A DNA stretch of 64,000 nucleotides from NORP240 sp965222175 (GTDB lineage Bacteria > Pseudomonadota > Gammaproteobacteria > Pseudomonadales > Pseudohongiellaceae): positions 124,001 through 188,000 of the forward strand of contig OZ244938.1 in NCBI GenBank assembly GCA_965222175.1, in the 5' to 3' direction. Positions 34,973 to 43,612 of this stretch are shown here, piece after piece; the stretch's first letter is position 1; each line of letters begins with the position of its first letter. Both the position numbers and the translations under genes were made by a program. The notes beneath the pieces are model-generated. The model saw nothing but the letters and a program-made list of their open reading frames with translations. It made no database searches and was not told the DNA's origin.

Positions 34973-37900
34973 ATGGCCAAACCATCCCCTCCGAAAACCT
35001 ACAGCACCGGATCGGCGACACCCGGCGAGGCGCCGCTTTCCGGGAGTCCGCCCGACTTTCCGCCCGACTTTCCAGCAGACGCCACGCCCGCCCGTCGGTC
35101 GGGTTGTGATCCCGGTCGTGGCGTTGACCAGGGCTCTGATCGTGATTCCAGTCGTGACGCTGACCGTGATTTCGACTGCGGCTCTGGTCGTGACGCTGAC
35201 CATGACTCTCACCGTGATCGTGACCCTGGCTATGCGGAACTGCACTGTGTTTCCAATTACACCTTCCTGCGTGGTGCCTCGTTTCCCGAGGAACTGGTGG
35301 AGACGGCTCACCGCCTGGGCTACCGGGCTCTGGCCATTACCGACGAATGTTCGCTGGGCGGCGTGGTGCGGGCCCACGTAGCTGCCCGGGACCGCGGGTT
35401 GAAGCTGTTGATCGGCTCGGAGTTCACGGTCCGGGAGGGCATGGAGTCGTCCGTGGCCCGGGACTGCTCGCTGGTGCTGCTGGCCACCAGCCGCGCCGGT
35501 TATGGGCAGCTGAGCCACCTGATCACCGTGGCGCGACGTGAAACCCGCAAGGGTGAGTACCGTCTGGACCGGACCATGCTGGAAAACAACCTGCCGGCGG
35601 AATGCCTGGCGTTGTGGGTTCCCGATCTGCAGCAGGCCGCGGAGGTCAGCGTCGCCCAGCTGGTGTGGCTGAACCGCCTGCTGCCTGGCCGTCTGTGGAT
35701 TGCCGTGGAACTGCTGTTGCGGGGCAACGACCGCCGTCAGTTGCGTTACCTGCAGCAGCTGGGCAGGCAGTTTGGCATACCCCTGTGCGCCGCCGGCGGG
35801 GTGTACATGCACAGCCGGCAGCGGCGTATGTTACAGGACACTCTCACGGCGATCCGGCTGGGCCGGCGTTTCGGGGAGCTGGGCTACGAGGCTGAGCCCA
35901 ATGGTGAACGCCACCTGCGCAAACTGGAACAGCTGGCTAAAATCTATCCGCCGGCGCTGCTGGCAGAAACGGTCCGGATTGCCCATCGCTGCCGGTTTTC
36001 CCTGGACGAGCTGCGTTATGAATATCCCCGTGAGCTGGTGCCGGCAGGCTACACGCCCCATGGCTGGCTCCGGGAACTGACCGAGGAGGGCATCCGGCGA
36101 CGCTGGCCGGACGGCGCCGCACCAAAGGTTCGCAATATCATCGAACACGAGCTGGCCCTGATAAAGGAGCTGGGCTACGAGCACTATTTTCTCACCGTCC
36201 ACGACCTGGTGGCCTACGCCCGCAGCCGGCAGATCCTCTGTCAGGGCCGGGGCTCTGCCGCCAATTCGGCAGTATGCTACTGCCTGGGCATTACCGAGGT
36301 GGATCCCGCCCGGGTGGCGGTGCTGTTCGAGCGGTTTATTTCCCGGGAACGGGATGAGCCGCCGGACATCGACGTGGATTTCGAAAACGCCCGCCGCGAG
36401 GAGGTCATCCAGTATATCTACGGCAAGTACGGCAGGGGCCGGGCTGCCCTGGCGGCCACGGTGATCACCTACCGCTCCCGCAGCGCGATTCGCGATGTGG
36501 GCAAGGTGCTGGGACTGGACAGCGAACTGCTGGACGCCATATCGAAGTCCATCTACTGGTGGGGAGAGGACCTGGAAGAACAGTTGTCCGATTCCGGTAT
36601 CGACCATGCCGATCCCCGCATCCGGCAGCTGGTCTACCTGGCCCGGACGCTTATCGGCTTTCCCCGCCACCTGTCCCAGCATGTAGGCGGGTTCGTGATC
36701 AGCCAGGGGCCGCTGTCGCACCTGGTTCCCATCGAGAATGCCGCCATGGCGGAACGCACGGTCATCCAGTGGGAGAAAGACGACCTGGAATCCCTGGGCC
36801 TGCTGAAAATCGATGTACTGGCCCTGGGCATGCTTACCGCCGTGCAGAAGTGCCTGAAGCTGGTGAGCAGCTACAGCGGGGCGGAATTGACCCTGCAGAA
36901 AATCCCGGCGGAGGACCCCAGGGTCTACGACATGATGGGTGAAGCCGACACGGTGGGGGTCTTCCAGATAGAGTCGCGCGCCCAGATGAGCATGCTGCCG
37001 CGCTTGAAGCCGCGCAACTATTACGATCTTGTTATCCAGATTGCCATAGTGCGACCTGGCCCGATACAGGGTGACATGGTGCACCCCTACCTGGCCAGGC
37101 GCAGCGGCCGGGAGGCCGTCACCTATCCCAGCGAAGCGGTGAAGAATGCCCTGGAACGCACCCTGGGAGTACCGATTTTCCAGGAGCAGGTAATGCAGCT
37201 GGCCATGGTGGCAGCGGGTTTCAGCGGCGGCGAGGCGGATCAGCTGCGTCGTGCCATGGCGGCCTGGAAACGCAAGGGGGGGCTGGAGCAGTACCGGGAC
37301 AGGCTGATCAACGGCATGCTGGAGCGGGGCTATGAGCTGGACTTTGCCAGGCAGCTGTTCCGTCAGATCCAGGGGTTTGGTGATTACGGCTTTCCCGAAT
37401 CCCACTCCGCCAGTTTTGCCCTGATAGCCTACGTCTCCTCCTGGCTCAAGTGTTACCACCCGGCGGCGTTCTGCTGTGCGTTGCTGAACAGTCAGCCCAT
37501 GGGGTTTTACGCCCCCGCCCAGCTGATTCAGGATGCCCGACGTCACGGCGTCAGGGTGTTACCGGTGGATGTAAACAGCAGTTTTCCTGACTGTACCCTG
37601 GAAACAGGCGATCAGGCGGACCACGGACGGGGTGATCCTGACTTTACCCGAAACCCTGGTCCGGCCCTGCGCATCGGTTTCAACCAGGTGAAAGGTCTTT
37701 CGGAAGCCGGTGCCCTGGCCATTGCCGAGGCCCGCCAGGCGCCGTCGGCGGTCATGGCCGTCGAAGCGATACCTCAGGATAAGCCGCCTGGCGCTTTCTG
37801 TAATCGTTTTACCAGTGTGCAGGACCTGGTGTTTCGCAGCGGTATCGGTAAAAAGGACTTGGAGTCGCTGGCGGCTGCCGATGCGCTGCGCGGGCTCAGC

Positions 37901-38551
37901 GGTGACCGCCATCGTGCCTACTGGTATGCCGCGGGAACTGACACCGCGTCGGCATGGCGTCAGGGCGGTGCCTCTCCATCCCCTTCCGGGGAGGGCGGTC
38001 GCAGGGAGGCCCGGGATCAGGGCAGTCGGACTGTTGCGGCGGGCAGGAGGCACGTTGACCAGCCTGGCAGTTTTTTTGCTGACCCGCAGTTCGACCACGA
38101 GGCCGATGTCGAGGTATTGCTGCCGGTGGCCTCCGAGGGCCAGAATATCATGGCGGATTATGGTGCCACGGGATTTACCCTGCGCCGTCATCCGCTGGCG
38201 CTGCTCCGGGATCGACTGGATACCTGCCAGGTCAGCCGTGCCGAGAAATTGGCAGCAACAGGAAATGACAGCTTTGTGAAGGCCGCCGGCATTGTCACCT
38301 GCCGACAACGCCCCATGACAGCATCAGGTGTCACTTTTATAACCATGGAAGATGAAACCGGTTTTATCAACGTGGTGATCTGGCCGGCCCTGGGGGAAAG
38401 ACAGCGTCCGATAGTGCGTCAGGCCAGCCTGCTGGGGGTGGCCGGACACGTGCAGCACAGCGACGGTGTCACACACCTCATTGCCAGCGAACTGGTGGAC
38501 CTGAGCCACTGGCTGGGAGCCATGCAGCTGTCCTCCCGGGACTTTACCTGA
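34973..38551 (+). CDS. dnaE2: Error-prone DNA polymerase DnaE2 (ImuC)
   Basis: A 1192-residue C-family polymerase that carries out translesion synthesis with ImuA and ImuB. The PHP domain begins at residue 87 (YAELHCVSNYTFLRGASFPE). The polymerase active site holds D465, D467 and D469 (PPDIDVDF). Near the C-terminus is an OB-fold (VTFITMEDETGFINVVIW). Family members normally start at the PHP domain, so the first 86 residues are an extra, disordered extension with three 12-residue Arg/Asp repeats. A second low-complexity insert precedes the OB region (residues about 1005-1035). The ATG at 34973 lies just after the LexA box; the frame continues upstream through the box, so an earlier start is ruled out. 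It is separated from imuA-imuB by 13 kb. Confidence 0.95.
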   Translation: MAKPSPPKTYSTGSATPGEAPLSGSPPDFPPDFPADATPARRSGCDPGRGVDQGSDRDSSRDADRDFDCGSGRDADHDSHRDRDPGYAELHCVSNYTFLRGASFPEELVETAHRLGYRALAITDECSLGGVVRAHVAARDRGLKLLIGSEFTVREGMESSVARDCSLVLLATSRAGYGQLSHLITVARRETRKGEYRLDRTMLENNLPAECLALWVPDLQQAAEVSVAQLVWLNRLLPGRLWIAVELLLRGNDRRQLRYLQQLGRQFGIPLCAAGGVYMHSRQRRMLQDTLTAIRLGRRFGELGYEAEPNGERHLRKLEQLAKIYPPALLAETVRIAHRCRFSLDELRYEYPRELVPAGYTPHGWLRELTEEGIRRRWPDGAAPKVRNIIEHELALIKELGYEHYFLTVHDLVAYARSRQILCQGRGSAANSAVCYCLGITEVDPARVAVLFERFISRERDEPPDIDVDFENARREEVIQYIYGKYGRGRAALAATVITYRSRSAIRDVGKVLGLDSELLDAISKSIYWWGEDLEEQLSDSGIDHADPRIRQLVYLARTLIGFPRHLSQHVGGFVISQGPLSHLVPIENAAMAERTVIQWEKDDLESLGLLKIDVLALGMLTAVQKCLKLVSSYSGAELTLQKIPAEDPRVYDMMGEADTVGVFQIESRAQMSMLPRLKPRNYYDLVIQIAIVRPGPIQGDMVHPYLARRSGREAVTYPSEAVKNALERTLGVPIFQEQVMQLAMVAAGFSGGEADQLRRAMAAWKRKGGLEQYRDRLINGMLERGYELDFARQLFRQIQGFGDYGFPESHSASFALIAYVSSWLKCYHPAAFCCALLNSQPMGFYAPAQLIQDARRHGVRVLPVDVNSSFPDCTLETGDQADHGRGDPDFTRNPGPALRIGFNQVKGLSEAGALAIAEARQAPSAVMAVEAIPQDKPPGAFCNRFTSVQDLVFRSGIGKKDLESLAAADALRGLSGDRHRAYWYAAGTDTASAWRQGGASPSPSGEGGRREARDQGSRTVAAGRRHVDQPGSFFADPQFDHEADVEVLLPVASEGQNIMADYGATGFTLRRHPLALLRDRLDTCQVSRAEKLAATGNDSFVKAAGIVTCRQRPMTASGVTFITMEDETGFINVVIWPALGERQRPIVRQASLLGVAGHVQHSDGVTHLIASELVDLSHWLGAMQLSSRDFT
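35114..35221 (+). repeat. 36-bp tandem repeat (three units) in the 5' end of dnaE2
   Basis: GGTCGTGGCGTTGACC (35114), AGTCGTGACGCTGACC (35150) and GGTCGTGACGCTGACC (35186) recur at exactly 36-base spacing. They encode 12-residue units rich in D, R, S and G. Confidence 0.85.
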
Positions 38552-38634
38552 AGCCCTGATCGACACTGCCCCACTGGATTCCAGTTGGTCTTTCCTGCAC
38601 CATAAGCGACTTTTTCAGTCAGGAGTATCGGGAT

Positions 38635-39501
38635 ATGGTCTACCTGTGGACGGTAACCGCGCTGTGGGCATTCTCCTTCAGCCTGATCGGTGAATTTCTG
38701 TCCGGCCAGGTTGACAGCTACTTTGCCGTCATGTCCCGGGTGTTGCTGGCGGTACTGGTCTTTCTGCCGTGGATGGTGCGTCATCCGCCACGGTCGTCCC
38801 TGGCCCTGCAACTGATGGGTATAGGCGCGATTCAGCTGGGACTGATGTACCTGTTTTACTACCGGTCCTTTCTGCTGTTGTCGGTACCGGAAGTCCTGAT
38901 TTTCACCATTTTCACGCCGGTCTACGTCACGCTCATCCATGACCTCCTGTCCCGGCGCTTTCATCCCGGCTATGCGCTCAGCGCGTTGCTGGCCGTGATC
39001 GGCGCCGCGATAATCCGCTATGATCAGCCTGGCGGTGATATCTGGCGGGGGTTCCTGATCGTGCAGGCGTCCAACGTCTGTTTTGCCGCGGGCCAGGTGC
39101 TGTACAAGTACCTGCAGGCACAGCATCCGGCAGCTCATCAACACCATCACTTTGGCTGGTTTTTCGTCGGTGCCGCGCTGGTGACAGTCCCGGCATGGCT
39201 GCTGTTCGGTCAGGCGGATTACCCGGACCAGCCCGCCCAATGGGCAGTTATTCTGTGGCTGGGACTGGTGGCGTCCGGGGCCGGTTACTTTCTCTGGAAT
39301 TACGGTGCATCGAAGGTGGACAGTGGCAACCTGGCCGTGATGAACAACGCGGTCATTCCAGCTGGTCTGCTGGTCAACCTGCTGTTGTGGAACCAGGATG
39401 CCAACGTATTGCGGTTGACGGCGGGCACGGGTGTGCTGCTGGTGGCGCTGTGGATCAACCGGTGGTGGTCCCGATCATCACCCCAGTCGTCCACGTCCTG
39501 A
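38635..39501 (+). CDS. DMT superfamily transporter (EamA type)
   Basis: A 288-residue inner-membrane protein with about ten helices in two EamA repeats, starting MVYLWTVTALWAFSFSLIGE. The GAIQLGLMYLFYYRSFLLLS segment and the second-half GAGYFLWNYGASKVDSGNLA segment are typical of the drug/metabolite and carboxylate/amino-acid exporter branch. A His-rich loop (QAQHPAAHQHHHFG) joins the halves. It follows dnaE2 by 83 bases on the same strand but is unlikely to belong to the SOS system. Confidence 0.9.
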   Translation: MVYLWTVTALWAFSFSLIGEFLSGQVDSYFAVMSRVLLAVLVFLPWMVRHPPRSSLALQLMGIGAIQLGLMYLFYYRSFLLLSVPEVLIFTIFTPVYVTLIHDLLSRRFHPGYALSALLAVIGAAIIRYDQPGGDIWRGFLIVQASNVCFAAGQVLYKYLQAQHPAAHQHHHFGWFFVGAALVTVPAWLLFGQADYPDQPAQWAVILWLGLVASGAGYFLWNYGASKVDSGNLAVMNNAVIPAGLLVNLLLWNQDANVLRLTAGTGVLLVALWINRWWSRSSPQSSTS

Positions 39502-39937
39502 CCGGATTTGACCTGCGCAGCTACGGTTCAGTTGTTGTGGCTCCCTGCTGTCAACGCCTGAGTTATTCGCTATCATCTGTCCCGGCAAGGGGCGGTATCT
39601 GCCCGGATTGCCGTTTCCCGGCGCCTGTAACTGAAACGTATCCGCCTGCGCAACGGAGGAGATCGACAGGGTTGGCGATGGCGCAGTTCCCCTGCGGATT
39701 CGGCGTTGGCTTACAACGCAAGGAACCGCTGATTGACAAAACACTTCCATAATTCATCAGAGGTTTCTTAAAATAGCAGACTGGTAGCAACTGTTGAGTA
39801 ACTTAAAAGGAACCTTCGATATTGTCGCGCCTGTCATGGAGTTGGCCACTATTGGCGCGTGATTAAGCGTCGGAACCCACTGCGGACTCGTGCTGAATAC
39901 GCATGGTAGTAACCAATGGTTCCGGAATTCGAACCCG
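39502..39937. other. Intergenic region (436 bp) carrying a palindromic repeat
   Basis: I find no supportable gene; an ORF on the minus strand (39563-39790) has no family features. The region contains the most complete copy of the dispersed palindromic repeat (39720-39769), and a further half-site, TTAAAAGGAACCTT, at about 39803-39816. Confidence 0.5.
39720..39769. repeat. Dispersed palindromic repeat, full copy C
   Basis: The left arm AAGGAACCGCTGATTGA (39720-39736) and the right arm TTCATCAGAGGTTTCTT (39753-39769) are imperfect inverted repeats around the core CAAAACACTTCCATAA. Copy E at 58178 shares the stretch ACTTCCATAATTNATCAGAG. The full structure would fold into a hairpin if transcribed. 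Confidence 0.7.
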
Positions 39938-40798
39938 ATGTCAGCCCGACGAAATTATTCTTCCGATACCGCAGTGGACACCACGACAGCAGAAATTCTC
40001 AGCAGCGCCCAGAAACAGGAATTCCGGGACCGGGGGTTCCTGGTGGTGAATTTCGACCTTGACGCTGATCTGATTGAGCGTATCAAGACCAGGGTTTACC
40101 CCTATTATCCAAAAGAGTTTCGCCAGAATCCGGCACTTTCCACCCGGCTGCAGGACATCTGGCTGACGGTTGACGAGGTCCGGCAGCTGGCAGTGAATCC
40201 GCAGATACTGGGCGCTTTACAGCAGCTGTTCGGCCGGACGCCACTGCCGTTTCAGACGCTGAACTTCCCGGTGGGCACTGCGCAGCTGGCCCACTCCGAT
40301 ACCATCCATTTCAATTCCATTCCCTCAGGCTACATGGCCGGCGTCTGGGTGGCGCTGGAGGATATGGACGATACCAATGGACCGCTGATCTACTACCCCG
40401 GCAGCCACCGGCTGCCGGAATACAGCATGCAGGATTTTGGCCTGGGTAACGGCTACGAGTACTACAAGGACTACGAGCGCTGCGTGCAGAACCTGATCAG
40501 GGAACAGGGTCTGGAGCCACATTATGGCCTGTTGCGCAAGGGCGAGGCATTGATATGGCACGCCAACCTGCTCCACGGTGGTGCTCCCCGCCGGGATCCT
40601 GCCCGCACCCGGCACTCCCAGGTAACCCATTATTTTTTCGAGGGTTGCCGGTACTGCACACCGATGATGAGTAGCGAAGACAGCATTCACTTTCGCGACC
40701 CGATCTGGATTCCCCGCTCCGCCGCGGCAGTTCCCCGCCTGCGCCGCCGGCTTTCTCCGGGTTTGCCGGGACGCATCCTGCGCAAGCTTGGTTTCTGA
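39938..40798 (+). CDS. Phytanoyl-CoA dioxygenase (PhyH) family protein
   Basis: A 286-residue non-heme Fe(II)/2-oxoglutarate oxygenase. The iron ligands are in the H-x-D motif (QLAHSDTIHFN) and the distal histidine in WHANLLHGGAPRRD, with a downstream Arg (R in RTRHSQVTH) to bind 2-oxoglutarate. GVWVALEDMDDTNGPLIYYP is the usual core. The start is uncertain: the ATG at 39938 gives a typical length, while a GTG at 39890 would add 16 residues. Members hydroxylate lipids, amino acids or natural products; the substrate is not known. Confidence 0.9.
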   Translation: MSARRNYSSDTAVDTTTAEILSSAQKQEFRDRGFLVVNFDLDADLIERIKTRVYPYYPKEFRQNPALSTRLQDIWLTVDEVRQLAVNPQILGALQQLFGRTPLPFQTLNFPVGTAQLAHSDTIHFNSIPSGYMAGVWVALEDMDDTNGPLIYYPGSHRLPEYSMQDFGLGNGYEYYKDYERCVQNLIREQGLEPHYGLLRKGEALIWHANLLHGGAPRRDPARTRHSQVTHYFFEGCRYCTPMMSSEDSIHFRDPIWIPRSAAAVPRLRRRLSPGLPGRILRKLGF

Positions 40799-40957
40799 AA
40801 AAACGTTCCGGAACACGTTCCGGCCGCCCATGGGGGCCAGTTCTACGGTCTCATTGCCATACTGCCCCTGAATTCTTGATTGCTGAATCACTGTTGTCCG
40901 GCGGTCACAACTGCAACGCCGTCGTGGTCTTTATTTCCGGTACGCTGCGAAACTACC

Positions 40958-41003
40958 TTGACAATACTGTATCCCGCACAGTATAAACTGTGCGTCACAC
41001 AGT
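40958..41003 (+). promoter_or_regulatory. Promoter with two overlapping operator dyads for the PadR/HAAS operon
   Basis: TTGACA (40958-40963) and TATAAA (40982-40987) form a promoter with an 18-base spacer. The spacer contains a perfect dyad, ATACTGT-N7-ACAGTAT (40964-40984). A second dyad, ACTGTG-N5-CACAGT, lies at 40987-41003. ACAGTATAA recurs at 40978 and 40999, exactly 21 bases (two helical turns) apart. The arrangement fits autoregulation by the PadR protein encoded just downstream. Confidence 0.72.
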
Positions 41004-41019
41004 ATAAGGGAGAAAATCC

Positions 41020-41349
41020 ATGCCGGACCGCGTAGAAGCTATGCGCCTGGAACTGCGTCGGGGAGTAATCGCCCTGGCGGTTCTGCAGGTTCTGGAGCAG
41101 GAACATTACGGCTACTCCCTGCGAAAACTGCTGCTTGAGGCAGGCCTGGACATCGAGGAGGGCACCCTCTATCCCCTGGTGCGCCGCCTTGAATCCCACG
41201 GCTTGCTGCAGAGTCGCTGGACCGTTGCCGAAGGCCGTCGGCGTCGGTATTACCAGCTGTCAGACGAAGGCCGGGCGGTTGTTGCCGACCTGCGCCAGGA
41301 ATGGCAGGTCCTCAACGGGGCCATTGCCTATATCGAGGAGAACATGTAA
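41020..41349 (+). CDS. PadR family transcriptional regulator
   Basis: A 109-residue winged-helix regulator: ELRRGVIALAVLQVLEQEHY opens the domain, EGTLYPLVRRLESHGLLQSR is the recognition region, and YYQLSDEGRAVVADLRQEW ends the wing. It is the short PadR type, lacking the long C-terminal dimer helix of PadR-s1. AGGGAGA precedes the ATG at 41020. The stop overlaps the start of the HAAS membrane gene (TAATG), the usual pairing in which PadR controls the membrane partner and its own promoter. Confidence 0.93.
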   Translation: MPDRVEAMRLELRRGVIALAVLQVLEQEHYGYSLRKLLLEAGLDIEEGTLYPLVRRLESHGLLQSRWTVAEGRRRRYYQLSDEGRAVVADLRQEWQVLNGAIAYIEENM

Positions 41350-42311
41350 TGAACTGGATTGGACGCTATGTTGCACAAATCAGACTTTTCCTGCCGGAAT
41401 CCAATCGCAGTGATGTGGCCGAGGAAATCGCTTCGCTGTTGCATGAGCAGGTGGAGGACCGGGAACGACAGCTGGGTCGTAAACTGGAACAGCAGGAAAT
41501 GCTGGAGCTGCTGAAGAGTTTCGGTCACCCGTTCAAAGTGGCCGCGGCCTATCGGGGTGGCGGAAGCCTGATCAGCGAGTCGCTGTTTCCGCTGTACGCG
41601 CTGGTAATCCGCTACCTAGTTATTATCCTGCTGGCGCTGTATGCAGTTTCCGTGACCGGCTACTATCTCAGCGGCAGGGAAGAGACCTGGTTACAGTTCC
41701 GTATCGGTGACTTTCTGGACATTGGCCTGTTCTACTTTGCCTTGACCACCATCGGCTTTCATCTGGCAGACCGTTACCTGCAAACCAGGGACTGGCTGGT
41801 TGACTGGGATCCGCAACGGCTGCCGGCGGAAAACGCCCGCCGCGAGCCGCTGTTTTCCTCGGCAGTGGCGGTATTCTTCCTGCTGGCCTGGCTGGTCATT
41901 CTCAGCCAGGTGCCGGTCGCCCATTCTGTGGACGTGCTGTTGGGGGAAGGCGACAATCGCCTTTACACTTTTGTCCTGTGGCTGAAACTGCAGGTTCTGA
42001 TTACCCTCCCGGTCTATATCTGGCTGATGTTTCAGCCCCATTGGACCACGGTCAAACACCTGTTGATCATGATAGCGGACTCGGTGGTGATCGTCGGCGC
42101 GTTAATTTGCCTGGGTATCGACGGTGACGCCTTTTCCCGGGTAATGACACAGATTGCACCAGACTTTCAGCCGAGTATCAGTGCGGCAGTGTTGACCAGC
42201 TGGATACTGGGACTGTGGATACTGGTGCTGGCGTGGGACGTCATTACCTGTGCGCTGAAAATCCGGCAGGAGTGGGGGAAAGGCATGCCGGATGCGTTCC
42301 CGGGAAATTGA
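41349..42311 (+). CDS. HAAS-domain membrane protein
   Basis: A 320-residue protein with an N-terminal helical HAAS-like domain (residues about 1-65: LPESNRSDVAEEIASLLHEQ ... LKSFGHPFKVAAAYRG) and about six transmembrane helices. The HAAS domain is found in proteins encoded next to PadR regulators and is thought to signal or adapt. Its start overlaps the PadR stop by one base, so the two are translationally coupled. What it senses is not known. Confidence 0.82.
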   Translation: MNWIGRYVAQIRLFLPESNRSDVAEEIASLLHEQVEDRERQLGRKLEQQEMLELLKSFGHPFKVAAAYRGGGSLISESLFPLYALVIRYLVIILLALYAVSVTGYYLSGREETWLQFRIGDFLDIGLFYFALTTIGFHLADRYLQTRDWLVDWDPQRLPAENARREPLFSSAVAVFFLLAWLVILSQVPVAHSVDVLLGEGDNRLYTFVLWLKLQVLITLPVYIWLMFQPHWTTVKHLLIMIADSVVIVGALICLGIDGDAFSRVMTQIAPDFQPSISAAVLTSWILGLWILVLAWDVITCALKIRQEWGKGMPDAFPGN

Positions 42312-42514
42312 CCCGGCACTGTTGTTATTGCGGGTTGAGCCCGGTGTGGTGACCGCACCGGAACCGGCGTCGGCTTATCCGGCTGACCCGGTCCTGCAAC
42401 AGCCCATATTTGTTGCGGGCTTCGGTGTGGGGTGCTATGTTCGACGATCAGGAATCGACCAGTAAAAGTGCTGATTCACACAAACCTGACAATTAAAAAT
42501 ACCCGGAGGTCCCT

Positions 42515-43612
42515 GTGAACAAAGTGATTCGCTGCAGCCTGTTGCTCACCGGTCTGCTCAGCCTGCCCGCCGCCGCCCAGACCTACCAGATGGACTCTGT
42601 TGCCGGTCCGATGACCGACCGTCCGGTGCGGATACTGCAGACCAATTCAGCCGGAACCGACGTTTATGTATTCGATCCGGCCACCATGGAACAGGTTGGC
42701 TATATCAACAACCTGCCCCATAACCACGGCGCCACGGTGCATGCCGACGGTACCTACTACTACTTTACCAACGAACATGATCATACCGTGGACGTGGTGG
42801 ACACCCGCACACTGGAAATCGTTGATCGAATTCAGCTGGCTAACGGCCCCCACAACCTGTCGGCCAGTATGCGTGCCCGCAAGGTTTACGTGGCCATTAT
42901 TGCCGAGCCTCTGATCCAGGTAATCGATATGGACACCCACGAGGTAATTGCCAATATCGAGACCGGTGGTGGAGTACACAATACCTTTGTGACGCCCGAC
43001 GGTCGTTATGCCGTTGGCGGCATGATCGGTGCCAGTGAAATTATCGCCATCGATACCGAGACCGACGAGGTGGCCTGGGAACTGTCGATTCCCTACTCAC
43101 AGAATCCCTTTGTTGGTGGAGTGCGGCCCATTACCTTTACCACCAATCCCGATGGATCCACCCGTTCCCTGCTGGTTAACGTGGGTGGCTGGCATGGGTT
43201 CTGGGAGTATGACTGGGACACCCAGGAGCTGATGAACAAGGTCAGTCCACCGGAAGATTCCTGGTACCGTACGGACCAGACTGCCGACGGCATCCAGAGT
43301 GCACCCAGTCACGGAGTTGTCGTGCTTCCCGATCAGAGCCAGGTTTGGCATTCAAGTCGTGCCACGTCACACATTTACGGATACTCGTTCCCCGATTATG
43401 AGTACCTGGGACGGGTGTATATCGGCAATCCGGCCTGGATAACCACCACGCCCGACAGTCGGTATCTCTGGGTTGGCGTTTCCGGTCACAATGAAACAGC
43501 CGTAGTTGATGTGCAGACCCGTGAGGTGGTCCGTCGCTTTCCGGTCGGCCAGGCCCCGAAACGGATATTCACGGCCATCATGCCGAATGACTGGGAAGGA
43601 GAAGTTCGATGA
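42515..43612 (+). CDS. Exported YVTN-type beta-propeller protein
   Basis: A 365-residue precursor with a GTG start, GGAGG 6 bases upstream and a signal peptide (MNKVIRCSLLLTGLLSLPAAA). The mature part is a seven-bladed YVTN-like propeller with blades such as TVDVVDTRTLEIVDRIQLAN and LIQVIDMDTHEVIANIETGG, and it is rich in His (PHNHGATVHADG, NEHDHTVD). It is the first gene of a set of exported redox proteins: the next gene overlaps it by 4 bases. The propeller may be a scaffold or substrate-binding partner of the cytochromes. Confidence 0.85.
   Translation: MNKVIRCSLLLTGLLSLPAAAQTYQMDSVAGPMTDRPVRILQTNSAGTDVYVFDPATMEQVGYINNLPHNHGATVHADGTYYYFTNEHDHTVDVVDTRTLEIVDRIQLANGPHNLSASMRARKVYVAIIAEPLIQVIDMDTHEVIANIETGGGVHNTFVTPDGRYAVGGMIGASEIIAIDTETDEVAWELSIPYSQNPFVGGVRPITFTTNPDGSTRSLLVNVGGWHGFWEYDWDTQELMNKVSPPEDSWYRTDQTADGIQSAPSHGVVVLPDQSQVWHSSRATSHIYGYSFPDYEYLGRVYIGNPAWITTTPDSRYLWVGVSGHNETAVVDVQTREVVRRFPVGQAPKRIFTAIMPNDWEGEVR

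Noticed and set aside
35831..37546. A 571-codon open frame on the minus strand opposite dnaE2
   Set aside because: It lies wholly inside dnaE2, has no ribosome-binding site or family motifs, and long antisense frames are expected in GC-rich genes with this codon bias.
39563..39790. Minus-strand frame (75 codons) in the gap after the DMT transporter
   Set aside because: It spans the palindromic repeat and shows no recognisable domain; it looks like read-through of repeated non-coding DNA.
40804..40824. Terminator-like hairpin after the PhyH gene
   Set aside because: CCGGAAC and GTTCCGG leave a 2-base loop, which is too small, and no T-run follows.
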